From contig JAUJNG010000006.1 of the NCBI GenBank assembly GCA_030448265.1, positions 155,165 to 219,164 on the forward strand: DNA of 64,000 bases, read 5' to 3'. A model generated the notes under the pieces. It was not told the DNA's origin, searched no databases, and worked only from the letters and a program-made list of their open reading frames with translations. The position numbers were made by a program, and so were the translations under genes. Shown here one piece after another: positions 43,675 to 52,309 of this stretch. This stretch comes from Abditibacterium sp. (lineage in GTDB: Bacteria; Armatimonadota; Abditibacteriia; Abditibacteriales; Abditibacteriaceae). Position 1 is the first letter of the stretch; every line of letters starts with the position of its first letter.

Positions 43675-45210
43675 TCAGGAAATAATGGCTTGAGAGAGCA
43701 ACAGCGCTTCTTCTTCAACTTCGTTGTCGCCGCGTTCGCCGGCCAGAGAAATCATCACGCGGCTTTCTCGTCCCGTATCGCCATCGCGCGCTACGGCGAT
43801 GATGCGCCCGTTTTCGTCGCAGCGAAACTCGACCGCGATATTGGGCCGTCCGGCGGGGCGCGGCGGAAGGGTGTCGAGGTTGAAAACGCCGATTGGCCCC
43901 GTTGGATAGGCGTCGGGATCGTTCGACTCGCCTTCGTAGATGCGAACCTGCACTTTTTCCTGAGCATCCATGGTGGTGGTGTAGCCGGCACGCGTTTGCG
44001 AGCAGGGCAGGGGCGTGAGCGCCGGAATGATGTGGTCGATGACGGTGCTGCCGTTTTTGACCGTCGCCACGCCCAGGCTGTGCGCCAGAACGTGCCCGAC
44101 GTTGACTTCCTCGACGGTTTCGTCTTTCACCAGCAGCGCGGCCTGAAGCGCGGCGCCTTTGGCGATGCACTCGTCGGGATCGTGCAAAAGCGGGCGGCGG
44201 CCCGAAAGCCGCGTCAGCATTTCGCGCACCATCGGCATCCGCGAACTGCCGCCGACACAGAGCGTTTCCGAGATGTCGTCCCAGCCGAGATTGGCCTGAG
44301 ACAACACGTTTTCGAGCAGGATTTCGGTTCGCGTCAGCAAATCGGAAGAGATTTCCTCGAATTTTTCGCGGCTCAGTTCGACGCGCACGGGAATGTAGGT
44401 GTCCATGCTGCCGCCGTCGGTGGAGAGGCTGCGCTTGGCTTTAAAGGTGATGGGAACCGTCGGGCGACCGGTGAGCTGGCGTTTGGCGGCTTCGGCCTTG
44501 AGGCGCAGTTCCGCTTCGAGCGCGGCATCGGGTTCCATGTCGTAACCGAACTTCTCGCTGAGTTCTTCCTCAATGAAGTTCATGATGCGGTCGTCCCAGT
44601 CTTTGCCGCCCAAATGCGGGTCGCCACCGATGGCGACGACGTTGAGACTGTCGTTGTCGATGGCCAGAACCGTCACGTCGAAGGTGCCGCCGCCCAGGTC
44701 GTAAACCAGGATGTTGCGCGGCCTGCCGCGACGCGAAATGCCATAGGCAAGCGCCGCCGCCGTCGGTTCGTTGATGATACGAAGCACCGTCAGCCCCGCA
44801 AGCGCGCCCGCTTCGTAAGTCGCGTGACGCTGCGCTTCGGTAAAGTGCGCCGGAACGGTGATAACCGCCTGGGTGACGCGCTCGCCGAGCGCTTCTTCGG
44901 CTTCCTGGACGACTTTTCGCAAAATAATCGACGAAATGAACTCCGGCGAATAGCCCTGCCCCATAATCTGGACGCGATATTCCGGCACGCCCATGAAGCG
45001 CTTGATGAACTGCACGACGCGGCCAGGATCGGTCATCGTCGATTGCAGCGCGACCTCGCCCACCACATAGTTGGGCGCGTCGATGAACACCGCCGACGGT
45101 GTGGTGGTTTGGCCATCGGTGTTTTTGATGACCATCGGCTTGCCGTATTCATCCACGCAAGCGACGGCGGTGTAAGTGGTTCCCAGGTCGATGCCTACTG
45201 CGCGAGCCAA
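43675..45210 (-). CDS. lidless Hsp70 (DnaK-like)
   Basis: 511 residues against about 610-640 for DnaK. The nucleotide-binding domain is complete: AVGIDLGTTYTAVACV, RIINEPTAAALAYGI, LVYDLGGGTFDVTVL and VGGSSRMPMVREML. The linker and a beta-type substrate domain follow (HSLGVATV...LPCSQTRAGYTTTMDAQ...GPIGVFNLDTLPPRPAG), then the protein stops where the alpha-helical lid would begin. It should bind and turn over ATP but clamp substrates weakly. The start is TTG at 45208-45210, after GAGGAG. Neighbours are a GrpE-like exchange factor and an HPD-less J-like protein. Confidence 0.92.
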   Translation of the reverse strand: MARAVGIDLGTTYTAVACVDEYGKPMVIKNTDGQTTTPSAVFIDAPNYVVGEVALQSTMTDPGRVVQFIKRFMGVPEYRVQIMGQGYSPEFISSIILRKVVQEAEEALGERVTQAVITVPAHFTEAQRHATYEAGALAGLTVLRIINEPTAAALAYGISRRGRPRNILVYDLGGGTFDVTVLAIDNDSLNVVAIGGDPHLGGKDWDDRIMNFIEEELSEKFGYDMEPDAALEAELRLKAEAAKRQLTGRPTVPITFKAKRSLSTDGGSMDTYIPVRVELSREKFEEISSDLLTRTEILLENVLSQANLGWDDISETLCVGGSSRMPMVREMLTRLSGRRPLLHDPDECIAKGAALQAALLVKDETVEEVNVGHVLAHSLGVATVKNGSTVIDHIIPALTPLPCSQTRAGYTTTMDAQEKVQVRIYEGESNDPDAYPTGPIGVFNLDTLPPRPAGRPNIAVEFRCDENGRIIAVARDGDTGRESRVMISLAGERGDNEVEEEALLLSQAIIS

Positions 45211-45337
45211 GACATTCTCCTCATGGTGTGTTCAATCATAGGGCAGCCGTTTTGGGCTGAGTTGAAAAGTCGGCGGCCAACGGGGGCCGCGATTCAATCT
45301 ACGTTAATCTGACCTTAAGCGCTACTTTTTGTCTCAT

Positions 45338-46072
45338 TTAGCCGCGAAATTTGCCGATCACGACTTCGGCGGGCCGCAAAAGCTGGCCGTTGAGGAACCA
45401 GCCGGAGCGCACCACGCGCACAATGGTGCCGTCGTCGGGGGCGGCCACTGGCACGACATCGATGGCCTTATGAAATTTGGCGTTGAACGCGCCCTGCGGC
45501 GTCTCCATGATCGTTACTTCGCACACTTGCAGCGCCTCGATGAGCTGATCGCGGAAAAATCGCAGATTTCCCTGCACTGCGGATGCGGACAACACGCTTT
45601 CGGTGGCGGTTTGAGTCGTAGTCGCCTGGGCCATCGCGACTTCGCTGTCGAACTGCTCCAGCGAATCGAATAAAAAGAGCAGGGGACGCACCACGGGCTT
45701 GAGATGCTCGTAGAGAAAATCGTTTTTGTAGTCGGCGAGTTCAGCGTGAAGCGTGTCGAAAACCCGTTCCAACGCGGTTTCGCGTTCGTTGACCTGGGAG
45801 ACCTGCTCGCTCAAATTCTCGATGGCCTGACGCATCGCGGCCATTTCGGAGGCGGAATCGAGCGCCGCGCCGGACGCCGAGTGGCGCGAACCGTTGGAGG
45901 CCGCAGTAGAAGCCTTAACCGGCGCTTCGGTCGCATCCGTAGTGGCTTCGCTTTGGGCGATTTCCACTTCCGGCAGCGTGCCTTCGGCGGCGGCGGCTTC
46001 GGGGCCCTGGGCAAAAAGTTTGGGCAACCGGAAGCGAGGTGCAGCCTGGTTTTTTTCCTGTTCGTCGGGCAT
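45338..46072 (-). CDS. GrpE-like nucleotide exchange factor
   Basis: 244 residues. A long Ala/Glu/Thr-rich N-terminus (to ~85) leads into a coiled coil (MRQAIENLSEQVSQVNERETALE), the GrpE-type head (FYEHLKPVVRPLLFLFDSLEQF-like segment, then CEVTIMETPQGAFNAKFHKAIDVVP) and a final beta-structure (ILR-type GWFLNGQLLRPAEVVIGKF). The C-terminal GW.LNG.LLRPA.V.V matches GrpE. First gene of the three-gene cluster; the ATG at 46070-46072 follows a gap without a CIRCE element. Confidence 0.85.
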   Translation of the reverse strand: MPDEQEKNQAAPRFRLPKLFAQGPEAAAAEGTLPEVEIAQSEATTDATEAPVKASTAASNGSRHSASGAALDSASEMAAMRQAIENLSEQVSQVNERETALERVFDTLHAELADYKNDFLYEHLKPVVRPLLFLFDSLEQFDSEVAMAQATTTQTATESVLSASAVQGNLRFFRDQLIEALQVCEVTIMETPQGAFNAKFHKAIDVVPVAAPDDGTIVRVVRSGWFLNGQLLRPAEVVIGKFRG

Positions 46073-46240
46073 GAGAATATCGGAGAAGTAATAGAGTCGA
46101 ATTAAAAGAAAATCAGTGCCACGAATTACGAAATTTCAGGGTGAGTCGGGGCGTTCCGTTGCTTCACCCTTCAAGACCGCCAAACCCGCAATACCCCTAT
46201 TATGACACTCCGCATCGCGAAGTGGCAACGTTTTATCCCT

Positions 46241-47776
46241 CTACTCGCCGCGCCCGTCCAACGCGGCGCGCGCCGCGCCTGGCAGCACTTCGGCAAAGGT
46301 CGGATGAGCGTGCAGGGCATCGGTGAAAACCCCCGCCGTCGCGCCGCTTCGCAGCGCGAGCGAAACCTCATTGATAAGTTCTGTCGCGCGCGGCCCGATG
46401 ATTTGACAGCCCAGCAAACGCTCGCTCTCCTCTTCAATCACCAGTTTAACGAACCCGCCGTTGTCTCCCGAAGCCGCCGCGCGCCCGTTGGCACGAAAGG
46501 GAAACTTGCCCGCGCGCGCAGAAATGCCCAGTTCGCGCGCCGCCTGCATCGACAGCCCCACAGAGGCGACTTCGGGAAAGGTGTAGTAGCAGGAAGGCAC
46601 AAAACGCGCGTCGATGTCGGAATCGACGCCCAGAATCGCGTCGGCGACTTCGCGGCCTTCCAGCGCCGCCTGATGCGCCCAGCCCACGCGCCGAATGCAG
46701 TCGCCGATGGCGTAAACCCCGCTCACGCCCGTTTGCTTGCGTTCGTCCACGCTGATTTTGCCGTCTTCAACTGCGATTCCGGCCTCCGTCAAACCTAACC
46801 TGTCCAAATTGGCGCTTCGACCCGTTGCCAGTAGCAACTGATGGGTTTGGAGGCTCTTTTCGACGCCATTCTTTTCGAAAATCACGCTCAAACTGCCGTC
46901 TCCGGCTTCAATTCGCTCCATTGAAGCGCCAGTTTGCACTTCAATTCCCATTTCGCGCAGCGATTCGCCCATCGCGGCCTGAATATCTTCGTCTTCGCCC
47001 GCCATGATCGCGTCCATTTTTTCGATGATAGTCACTTTGGAGCCAAGTTCAGCGAAAATCGAGGCGAATTCGATTCCCACCGCGCCCGCGCCGGCCACGA
47101 CGAGACTCACGGGCACGAAATTTTGGAGCAGAATTTCGTCCGAAGTTACTACGAGCGGCAAATCGGCGCCAGGAATCGGCAAACGAGAGGGAATCCCACC
47201 CACCGCAATCACAACCGAAACCGCCGTCACGCGCCGCGCCTGCCCTTCATTTTCGATCTCCAGCGTGTGTTCTTCGACGAAACGCGCGTGACCCTGCAAA
47301 ATTGTAACGCCCGCTTCTTCGAGACTTTCGCGCGTGTGCGCTCGCAAATGAGCGACGACTTCCTCTTTGCGCGCCTGCATCGCCCCAAAATCGGGCGAGA
47401 TTTCGCCGCCTAAATCAATGCCGAACCCTTTCGCGCGTCGCATCAATCGCAGCAGGCCGACCGATTCGAGCAAAGTTTTTGTCGGAATACAGCCGCGATT
47501 AAGACAAACTCCGCCCACTTCGCGCGCCTCGACTATCGCAACCTGTAAACCGCCCCCCGCCGCGCCCAGGGCCGATGCCAGGCCGCCTGGCCCCGCGCCG
47601 ATAACCAGAACATCGAAATCGTGCGGCGCGCCCTCACGCAAAAGCTGTTCGGCCTCTTCGACAATTTCTTCGGGATCGATTTCCACTTCTTCGGGGGCCA
47701 AAGTTTCGGCAAAAACCGGTTCGGCGACTGGGGCAAGCGGCGAATTCGACTCAGCGACGGGAAGTTCAAATAACAT
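46241..47776 (-). CDS. lpdA: dihydrolipoyl dehydrogenase-like flavoprotein with acidic N-terminal extension
   Basis: Re-oxidises dihydrolipoamide (E3 of 2-oxoacid dehydrogenases or glycine cleavage) with FAD and NAD. 511 residues; the enzyme begins near residue 54 (VLVIGAGPGGLASALGAAGG) with the redox pair in GGVCLNRGCIPTKTLL, the NAD motif VVAGAGAVGIEFASIFAELG, GVYAIGDC and the C-terminal HAHPTFAEVLPG (active-site His). The first ~53 residues are Glu/Pro/Ala-rich, without the lysine motif of a lipoyl domain. No E1/E2 genes are adjacent, so the complex it serves is unknown. Confidence 0.92.
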   Translation of the reverse strand: MLFELPVAESNSPLAPVAEPVFAETLAPEEVEIDPEEIVEEAEQLLREGAPHDFDVLVIGAGPGGLASALGAAGGGLQVAIVEAREVGGVCLNRGCIPTKTLLESVGLLRLMRRAKGFGIDLGGEISPDFGAMQARKEEVVAHLRAHTRESLEEAGVTILQGHARFVEEHTLEIENEGQARRVTAVSVVIAVGGIPSRLPIPGADLPLVVTSDEILLQNFVPVSLVVAGAGAVGIEFASIFAELGSKVTIIEKMDAIMAGEDEDIQAAMGESLREMGIEVQTGASMERIEAGDGSLSVIFEKNGVEKSLQTHQLLLATGRSANLDRLGLTEAGIAVEDGKISVDERKQTGVSGVYAIGDCIRRVGWAHQAALEGREVADAILGVDSDIDARFVPSCYYTFPEVASVGLSMQAARELGISARAGKFPFRANGRAAASGDNGGFVKLVIEEESERLLGCQIIGPRATELINEVSLALRSGATAGVFTDALHAHPTFAEVLPGAARAALDGRGE

Positions 47777-47809
47777 GGTTTCTCAGTCTCCGAAAAGTCA
47801 CGCACCTGC

Positions 47810-47919
47810 ACGAGAAAATTTTTCACCACAGCGACACAGAGTCACAGAGGAAAAATGGGGAGGAACTTCAAAACCTGGTCTTTAGTTCTCTGTGTCGCTG
47901 TGGTGAAAAATTTTCTCGT
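47810..47919. repeat. dispersed palindrome, AACCACAGAG family, copy 5
   Basis: The arms are extended: ACGAGAAAATTTTTCACCAC..CACAGAG faces CTCTGTG..GTGGTGAAAAATTTTCTCGT. It lies between lpdA and ssrA. Confidence 0.88.
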
Positions 47920-48010
47920 GCGTGTCCTGCTCCAAAAGCGGGGATTTGAGTGGGAACGCACACCGCGATTTTCCGTTTATTTAACGCTGTTTCGGCAGCG
48001 AAACCCAACT

Positions 48011-48366
48011 GGGGGCGACAGGTTTCGATCTTGCGCCGGATTGCATGGGTTGCAGGCGGAGTTGCTCAGACTCCCTAAACGGGGCAACAAATTTAACTGC
48101 CAACACTTATCAAGAGCAAGTCGCTCTCGTAGCCTAAGGGCTGCAAGCTCCCGCAACGTTTGTCCATCGGCCTGCGCGAGCTTCATTTAGATGGATGTTT
48201 GAAGAGCGGTTCGCTCGTCCCGCGCTTCAAACTGGCATAATTCGAGATCGAAGGCCGGATTCCGCTGTTTCGTCGGGGCCGATCCTTTTAAATTAAAGCG
48301 AAACTAAGCCTGTAGAAGCCTGTGTTAGTCACGCGGGACACGGCGGTTCAATTCCGCCCGCTTCCA
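48011..48366 (+). ncRNA. ssrA: transfer-messenger RNA
   Basis: Rescues stalled ribosomes by tagging incomplete proteins. The tRNA-like ends pair GGGGGCG (48011-48017) with CGCTTCC (48359-48365) including G-U pairs; the 5' part continues with ACAGGTTTCGA. The 3' part has GGGACACGGCGG and a T arm GGCGG TTCAATT CCGCC at 48342-48358. CCA is not encoded. The internal reading frame encodes the tag and is followed by pseudoknot-like hairpins (for example ATGGATGTTTGAAG.. and CGCGGG segments). A terminator follows directly. Confidence 0.95.
48099..48137 (+). other. tmRNA tag reading frame
   Basis: Resume codon GCC, then AAC ACT TAT CAA GAG CAA GTC GCT CTC GTA GCC TAA: tag ANTYQEQVALVA. It ends ALVA instead of the common ALAA; both are compatible with ClpXP-type recognition of a C-terminal small hydrophobic end. 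Confidence 0.9.
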
Positions 48367-48373
48367 AATCATG

Positions 48374-48409
48374 ATGCCTTCGATTTCGCAAGAAATCGGA
48401 GGCATTTTT
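48374..48409 (+). terminator. terminator of ssrA
   Basis: ATGCCTTCGATTTC pairs with GAAATCGGAGGCAT (GCAA loop), then TTTTT. Confidence 0.9.
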
Positions 48410-48425
48410 GCTTTGTGCGCGAGTG

Positions 48426-49217
48426 ATGCAAACCCAAATTTCTCCCAACCTCAAGATTTCTTACCGGCAGGAAGGGCAGGGCACCCCGCTCGTCTTTTTG
48501 CACGCTTTCCCTCTTTGGAGCGCGATGTGGAACGCACAATTCGAAGAGTTCGCGCACGATTTCACCGTTTTAGCGCCCGATTTTCGCGGCATCGGCGAAA
48601 CCTCCGCTTTTGAAGACGAGCCGTCGGTTCAAACTCTCGCCACAGACGTGGCCATCTGGCTCGAACATCTGGGCGTCGAAGAAAAAATCATTTTGTGCGG
48701 ACTTTCGATGGGCGGATACACCGCGCTGGAGTTCGCGCGCGCGCATGGCGACAAACTCGCGGCTCTAATTTTGGCCGACACCCGCGCCGATGCCGACAGC
48801 GACGAGGCTCGCCAGTCGCGCGAAGAGATGATCGAATTCGCCACAACCAACGATGGGCGCGCCGTCGCGGAAAAGATGCTGCCCAAACTGCTGGGCGAAA
48901 CCACGCAGCGCGAGAATTCGCAAATCGCGGAGCAAATCCAACAGTTGGCGGCGCCCAATACGGGCGAAAATCTGGCGAAACTCATCGCCGCGCTGCGCGA
49001 CCGGCGCGATTCAACTTCGATTTTGGCGCAAATTGCGGTTCCCACGCTTGTGATTGGCGGAAGCGCAGACGCCGTTTCGCCGCCCGATGTGATGGCGCAC
49101 ATGGCCGCGCAAATTCCCCACGCGCGCCATGTTGTCATTGAGGGCGCGGGACATTTAGCGAATCTCGAAAAACCCGCCGATTTCAACCGCGAAGTGCGTG
49201 CTTTTCTGGAAGCGTAG
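48426..49217 (+). CDS. alpha/beta hydrolase
   Basis: 263 residues of the alpha/beta hydrolase fold. The oxyanion region FLHAFPLWSAMW, the nucleophile elbow GLSMGGYTAL (Ser), catalytic Asp in IGGSADAVSP and His in EGAGHLANLEKP are all present. Substrate unknown; resembles the esterase/lactonase and BioH-like group. The start is ATG at 48426; an upstream TTG at 48408 is inside the ssrA terminator. A dispersed palindrome begins at the stop codon. Confidence 0.9.
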   Translation: MQTQISPNLKISYRQEGQGTPLVFLHAFPLWSAMWNAQFEEFAHDFTVLAPDFRGIGETSAFEDEPSVQTLATDVAIWLEHLGVEEKIILCGLSMGGYTALEFARAHGDKLAALILADTRADADSDEARQSREEMIEFATTNDGRAVAEKMLPKLLGETTQRENSQIAEQIQQLAAPNTGENLAKLIAALRDRRDSTSILAQIAVPTLVIGGSADAVSPPDVMAHMAAQIPHARHVVIEGAGHLANLEKPADFNREVRAFLEA

Positions 49218-49300
49218 AGAACGCGAAGCGTCAGCGAGTGAGGCCTGTATTCCAACTTCGTCTTAGCAGTCGAGCCTCACTCGCTGACGCTTCGCGTTCT
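49218..49300. repeat. palindrome GAACGCGAAGCG...CGCTTCGCG, copy B
   Basis: AGAACGCGAAGCG..GTGAGGC at 49218-49244 and its complement at 49274-49300 (27-bp perfect arms). Second member of the family at 26832. Confidence 0.87.
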
Positions 49301-49316
49301 TCACTCTGCGGAAAAA

Positions 49317-50045
49317 TCACTTCCGAAATTCCGATAAATGACACACCGTCGTCCCGACATCCTCGCCCATCGCGGCGCGCTCGATATTGCCCGCGACCTC
49401 CATATTGAACACCACAATCGGCAGGTCATTGTCCATCGACAGCGTAATCGCGGTTGAATCCAGCACTTTGATGCCTTTATCCAAAACATCCAGATAAGAA
49501 AGCTGGTCGAACTGAATCGCGTCGGCAAATTTTTGCGGGTCGCGGTCGAAAACGCCATCGACATCGGTGGCTTTGAAAATCGCCTGAGCGCCGATTTGCG
49601 TGGCGCGCAGCACCGCCGCCGTGTCGGTGGTGAAAAAGGGGTTGCCGGTGCCCGCCGCGAAAATCACGATGCGGCCTTTTTCGAGATGCCGCAAGGCGCG
49701 GCGCGGGATGAACGGTTCGGCGATTTCCTTCATTTCGATGGCCGATTGGAGGCGCGTTGGAACACCGGCGCGCTCCAGATAATCCTGAAGGGCAATCGAG
49801 TTTTGCACCGTCGCCAGCATTCCCATGTAGTCGGCCATCGAGCGATCCATGCCCTGTTCGACGGCGGCCTTCATGCCCCGAAAAAAGTTGCCGCCGCCCA
49901 CCACGATGCCGATTTCAACGCCCGCGTCGTGAACGCCCTTGATTTCCTGCGCCAGACGCTTTAAAACCACGCCATCGAGTCCGAAACCGGCGGGGCCGGC
50001 GAGCGCCTCGCCGGACAATTTGAGCAAAATTCGCTTGTATTTCAT
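49317..50045 (-). CDS. pyrH: UMP kinase
   Basis: Phosphorylates UMP to UDP in pyrimidine nucleotide synthesis. 242 residues of the amino-acid-kinase fold: [71 protein letters not shown] and [12 protein letters not shown]. Full length. In many genomes it lies beside tsf/frr, but here it stands alone. Confidence 0.97.
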   Translation of the reverse strand: MKYKRILLKLSGEALAGPAGFGLDGVVLKRLAQEIKGVHDAGVEIGIVVGGGNFFRGMKAAVEQGMDRSMADYMGMLATVQNSIALQDYLERAGVPTRLQSAIEMKEIAEPFIPRRALRHLEKGRIVIFAAGTGNPFFTTDTAAVLRATQIGAQAIFKATDVDGVFDRDPQKFADAIQFDQLSYLDVLDKGIKVLDSTAITLSMDNDLPIVVFNMEVAGNIERAAMGEDVGTTVCHLSEFRK

Positions 50046-50104
50046 GCGCGAGCAGTGTAACCCCGCGCGTTTTGGGGCGTCAAAACGCCACTTCTGGGGC
50101 CATT

Positions 50105-50554
50105 ATGCGAAAAATTTTCATCATCGGCGGAATTGTGCTGCTCGTCCTCGGCGCGGTTCTGACCTGGCGCCGTTTGCATCCTCCCTTGACCGACGAACAG
50201 CAAATCGCCGCCGCGCTCAATGGCATCACCGCCGCCGCCAATGCGCGCAGTCCACGCGGCATCGCCGATTATCTGGCCAAAGATTTTCAGTTCGGCAGCA
50301 CCACGAAAAGTGAATTTCAAAATTCGCTGGTCGGCGGCATTTTGCAATATCGCGTCATCGATTTGAAGCTGGCGGGCACCAAAACTGAGGTAAATGGCGA
50401 GACAGCGAGCAGTCAGGGGCGCTATGTATTGAGTCTGAAATCGGAATTCACTTCGCCGCCGGAAGTTTTTGCTGGAAAATTCGCGCTGAAATGGCGCAAA
50501 ATCGAGGGCCAATGGCTCGTCACCGGCGCGCAGGGTGAGCAAACGCCCCGTTAA
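50105..50554 (+). CDS. membrane-anchored NTF2-like protein, unknown
   Basis: 149 residues: one N-terminal helix (IFIIGGIVLLVLGAVL) then a soluble domain whose start (EQQIAAALNGITAAANARSPRGIADYLAKDF) and central strands suggest an NTF2/SnoaL-like cone fold with C-terminal strands (ALKWRKIEGQWLVTGAQGE). Function unknown. Divergent from pyrH. Its stop overlaps the stop of the convergent UbiA gene by 4 bases. Confidence 0.7.
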   Translation: MRKIFIIGGIVLLVLGAVLTWRRLHPPLTDEQQIAAALNGITAAANARSPRGIADYLAKDFQFGSTTKSEFQNSLVGGILQYRVIDLKLAGTKTEVNGETASSQGRYVLSLKSEFTSPPEVFAGKFALKWRKIEGQWLVTGAQGEQTPR

Positions 50555-51402
50555 AATCGGGGCCAGAACGCGCCTTTGCCCCACAAAACGAACCAGAAAA
50601 TCGCGCCGCCCGCGAGCGTATTGACGAGCGGGAAATAACGGTAAATCTTCATCACGCCGGCTTCGGTTCCAGCCTGTAGTGACATAAATATCAACCTGAC
50701 ATAAATCAGCGCCAGTAAAATCGCGAGCCAGCTTAGAGCAGGCCCCGCGCACAGCGCCGCGAAAAGGTAGAGCGCGAGGCAAAACCACAATGTCGGTCTC
50801 AGTCCCAGAAGAGTGGCCACCGTCGGCACGCCCGCTTCTTTGTCCGCCGAAATGTCGGGCACAGCGGAATAAGCGTGCATTGACATCGCCCACGCCCAGG
50901 CGCCCGCGAACAAAACCCAGGAAAAACTGTTTCCGCCGCTCACAAAATAGCCGAACACGCCAGGAAAAATGTAAAGGACGTTGAAAATCGAATCTACAAT
51001 GGGGCGCGCTTTGGCGCGAATCGGCGGCGCGGAGTAGCCAATCGAAAAAAACAGAAACGCGACCAGCGCCAGCAGACTTTCGCGCGGTAAAAAGACCAGA
51101 AAGGGAAGAAACGGCGCGCACAATAGCGCGATGGCGCGGATGATTTTGCCGCGCTCGTCGGGCGGCACCAGATCTTCATAACCGCGTTTTTTGGCGTTTA
51201 AAACATCGGTTTCATAATCGAAAGTGTCGTTGATGCCATAAATTAGCAGGTTGGCTGGGAAGAGGAAAAAGAGAGCGAAAAGCAGGTTGAGTGGCGCGAA
51301 AAACTCCCTCGGTGTCGAGGCGCCCGCGAGTGTGCCGACCAGATATGGGCCGAAAACATACATCCAGAAGCGCGGGCGCGAAATGAGGAGCAGGCGTCGC
51401 AT
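50551..51402 (-). CDS. UbiA prenyltransferase, lycopene elongase type
   Basis: 283-residue polytopic enzyme. N-terminal LLISRPRFWMYVFGPYLVG is typical of the lycopene elongase (CrtEb/LyeJ) branch of the UbiA superfamily. Both aspartate motifs are present: GINDTFDYETD (first) and AVPDISADKEAGVPT (second). It would add C5 units to a carotenoid ending. It is divergent from a carotenoid biosynthesis protein (PF04240 type), supporting a C50 carotenoid role. The ATG at 51400-51402 is chosen over the long upstream frame, which covers the neighbour. Confidence 0.85.
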   Translation of the reverse strand: MRRLLLISRPRFWMYVFGPYLVGTLAGASTPREFFAPLNLLFALFFLFPANLLIYGINDTFDYETDVLNAKKRGYEDLVPPDERGKIIRAIALLCAPFLPFLVFLPRESLLALVAFLFFSIGYSAPPIRAKARPIVDSIFNVLYIFPGVFGYFVSGGNSFSWVLFAGAWAWAMSMHAYSAVPDISADKEAGVPTVATLLGLRPTLWFCLALYLFAALCAGPALSWLAILLALIYVRLIFMSLQAGTEAGVMKIYRYFPLVNTLAGGAIFWFVLWGKGAFWPRF

Positions 51403-51441
51403 ATTACGGTGGAATCGGGCAAAATCCTCTTGCCCATTGCG

Positions 51442-52209
51442 ATGAATCCGCTCCCATTTTCCCCCAAATCGCGTCGCGCGCTGCTGCTGGGCGCGATTTC
51501 TCTCTTTATTGCCGGTTTTTTCGTCGCCAGAGTCGAGGAGGCGACGCGCCCCGAACTGGCTTGGGTGTCGGCGGCGTTCGTGCTGGTGTTGTGGGTGCCT
51601 TCGGCGTGGGTTTTGGTGCTCTGGCTCGGATGGAAACGCGCTGCGCTGGTTCTGGGCGCGCTGGGCGCGTTCGCGGTGGGGATCGAGAGTTACGCTGTCG
51701 TCACCGGCTGGCCTTATGGACATTTTTCCTACGGCGAAAAAATCGGCGCGAAACTGTTTGGCCTGGTGCCCTGGACGGTGCCGTTTTCGTGGCCGCCGCT
51801 CGTTTTGGGCGCCATCGCGCTCGCGGCGCGCATTACGCCGAAACAACCTCTTGTGGGCGCGGTGGCGATTCTACTGGCGTTCGATTTGGTTCTCGATCCT
51901 GGCGCCGTGCAGCAAAAGTTTTGGGCCTATCAAGCGGGCGGGCTTTACTACGGCGTGCCGTTTTCCAACTTTTGCGGCTGGGTTGTTTCCGGTTTCATCG
52001 GCGTGTGGCTGTTTGGCAAAGCGAGCGCAAATCGAAGTCAAATTCCGCTTGCATTGGCGGCGAGTGTGACTTTGATTCTGGCATTCTGGACGAGCGTGTG
52101 TTTTTTTACGAATCTGCACATCCCAGCTTTCATCGGTTTGGCTCTCCTTTGGGTCATCGAACGCGAAATCGTAGTGCAAGGTGATGAAATGTTTATTATG
52201 TCAGGTTGA
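51442..52209 (+). CDS. carotenoid biosynthesis protein, CruF/DUF422-like
   Basis: 255-residue membrane protein of about seven hydrophobic segments with the family motifs GIESYAVVTGWPYGHFSYG, PFSWPPLVLG, LDPGAVQQKFWAYQAGGLYYGVPFSNFCGWVVSG. In haloarchaea the homologue hydrates bisanhydrobacterioruberin and lies with LyeJ; in some bacteria CruF hydrates carotenoid ends. Here it is divergent from a UbiA elongase. The last residues (EIVVQGDEMFIMSG) are unusual and the DNA after the stop is decayed. Confidence 0.85.
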   Translation: MNPLPFSPKSRRALLLGAISLFIAGFFVARVEEATRPELAWVSAAFVLVLWVPSAWVLVLWLGWKRAALVLGALGAFAVGIESYAVVTGWPYGHFSYGEKIGAKLFGLVPWTVPFSWPPLVLGAIALAARITPKQPLVGAVAILLAFDLVLDPGAVQQKFWAYQAGGLYYGVPFSNFCGWVVSGFIGVWLFGKASANRSQIPLALAASVTLILAFWTSVCFFTNLHIPAFIGLALLWVIEREIVVQGDEMFIMSG

Positions 52210-52309
52210 CAAGGCAAGAGAGAAGCGTTGCTGAACTGACTCAACGCTGAGTTTTTTCAAAAATTTACGGACAAAGAGGTTTAAAATTCCAATCTTTCGG
52301 GTATATTTA

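Noticed and set aside
50686..52213. A 14-base inverted match (TCAACCTGACATAA) near the end of the UbiA gene and at the end of the CruF-like gene.
   Set aside because: Matches of this length are expected by chance in a 64-kb window; no element is bounded by them.
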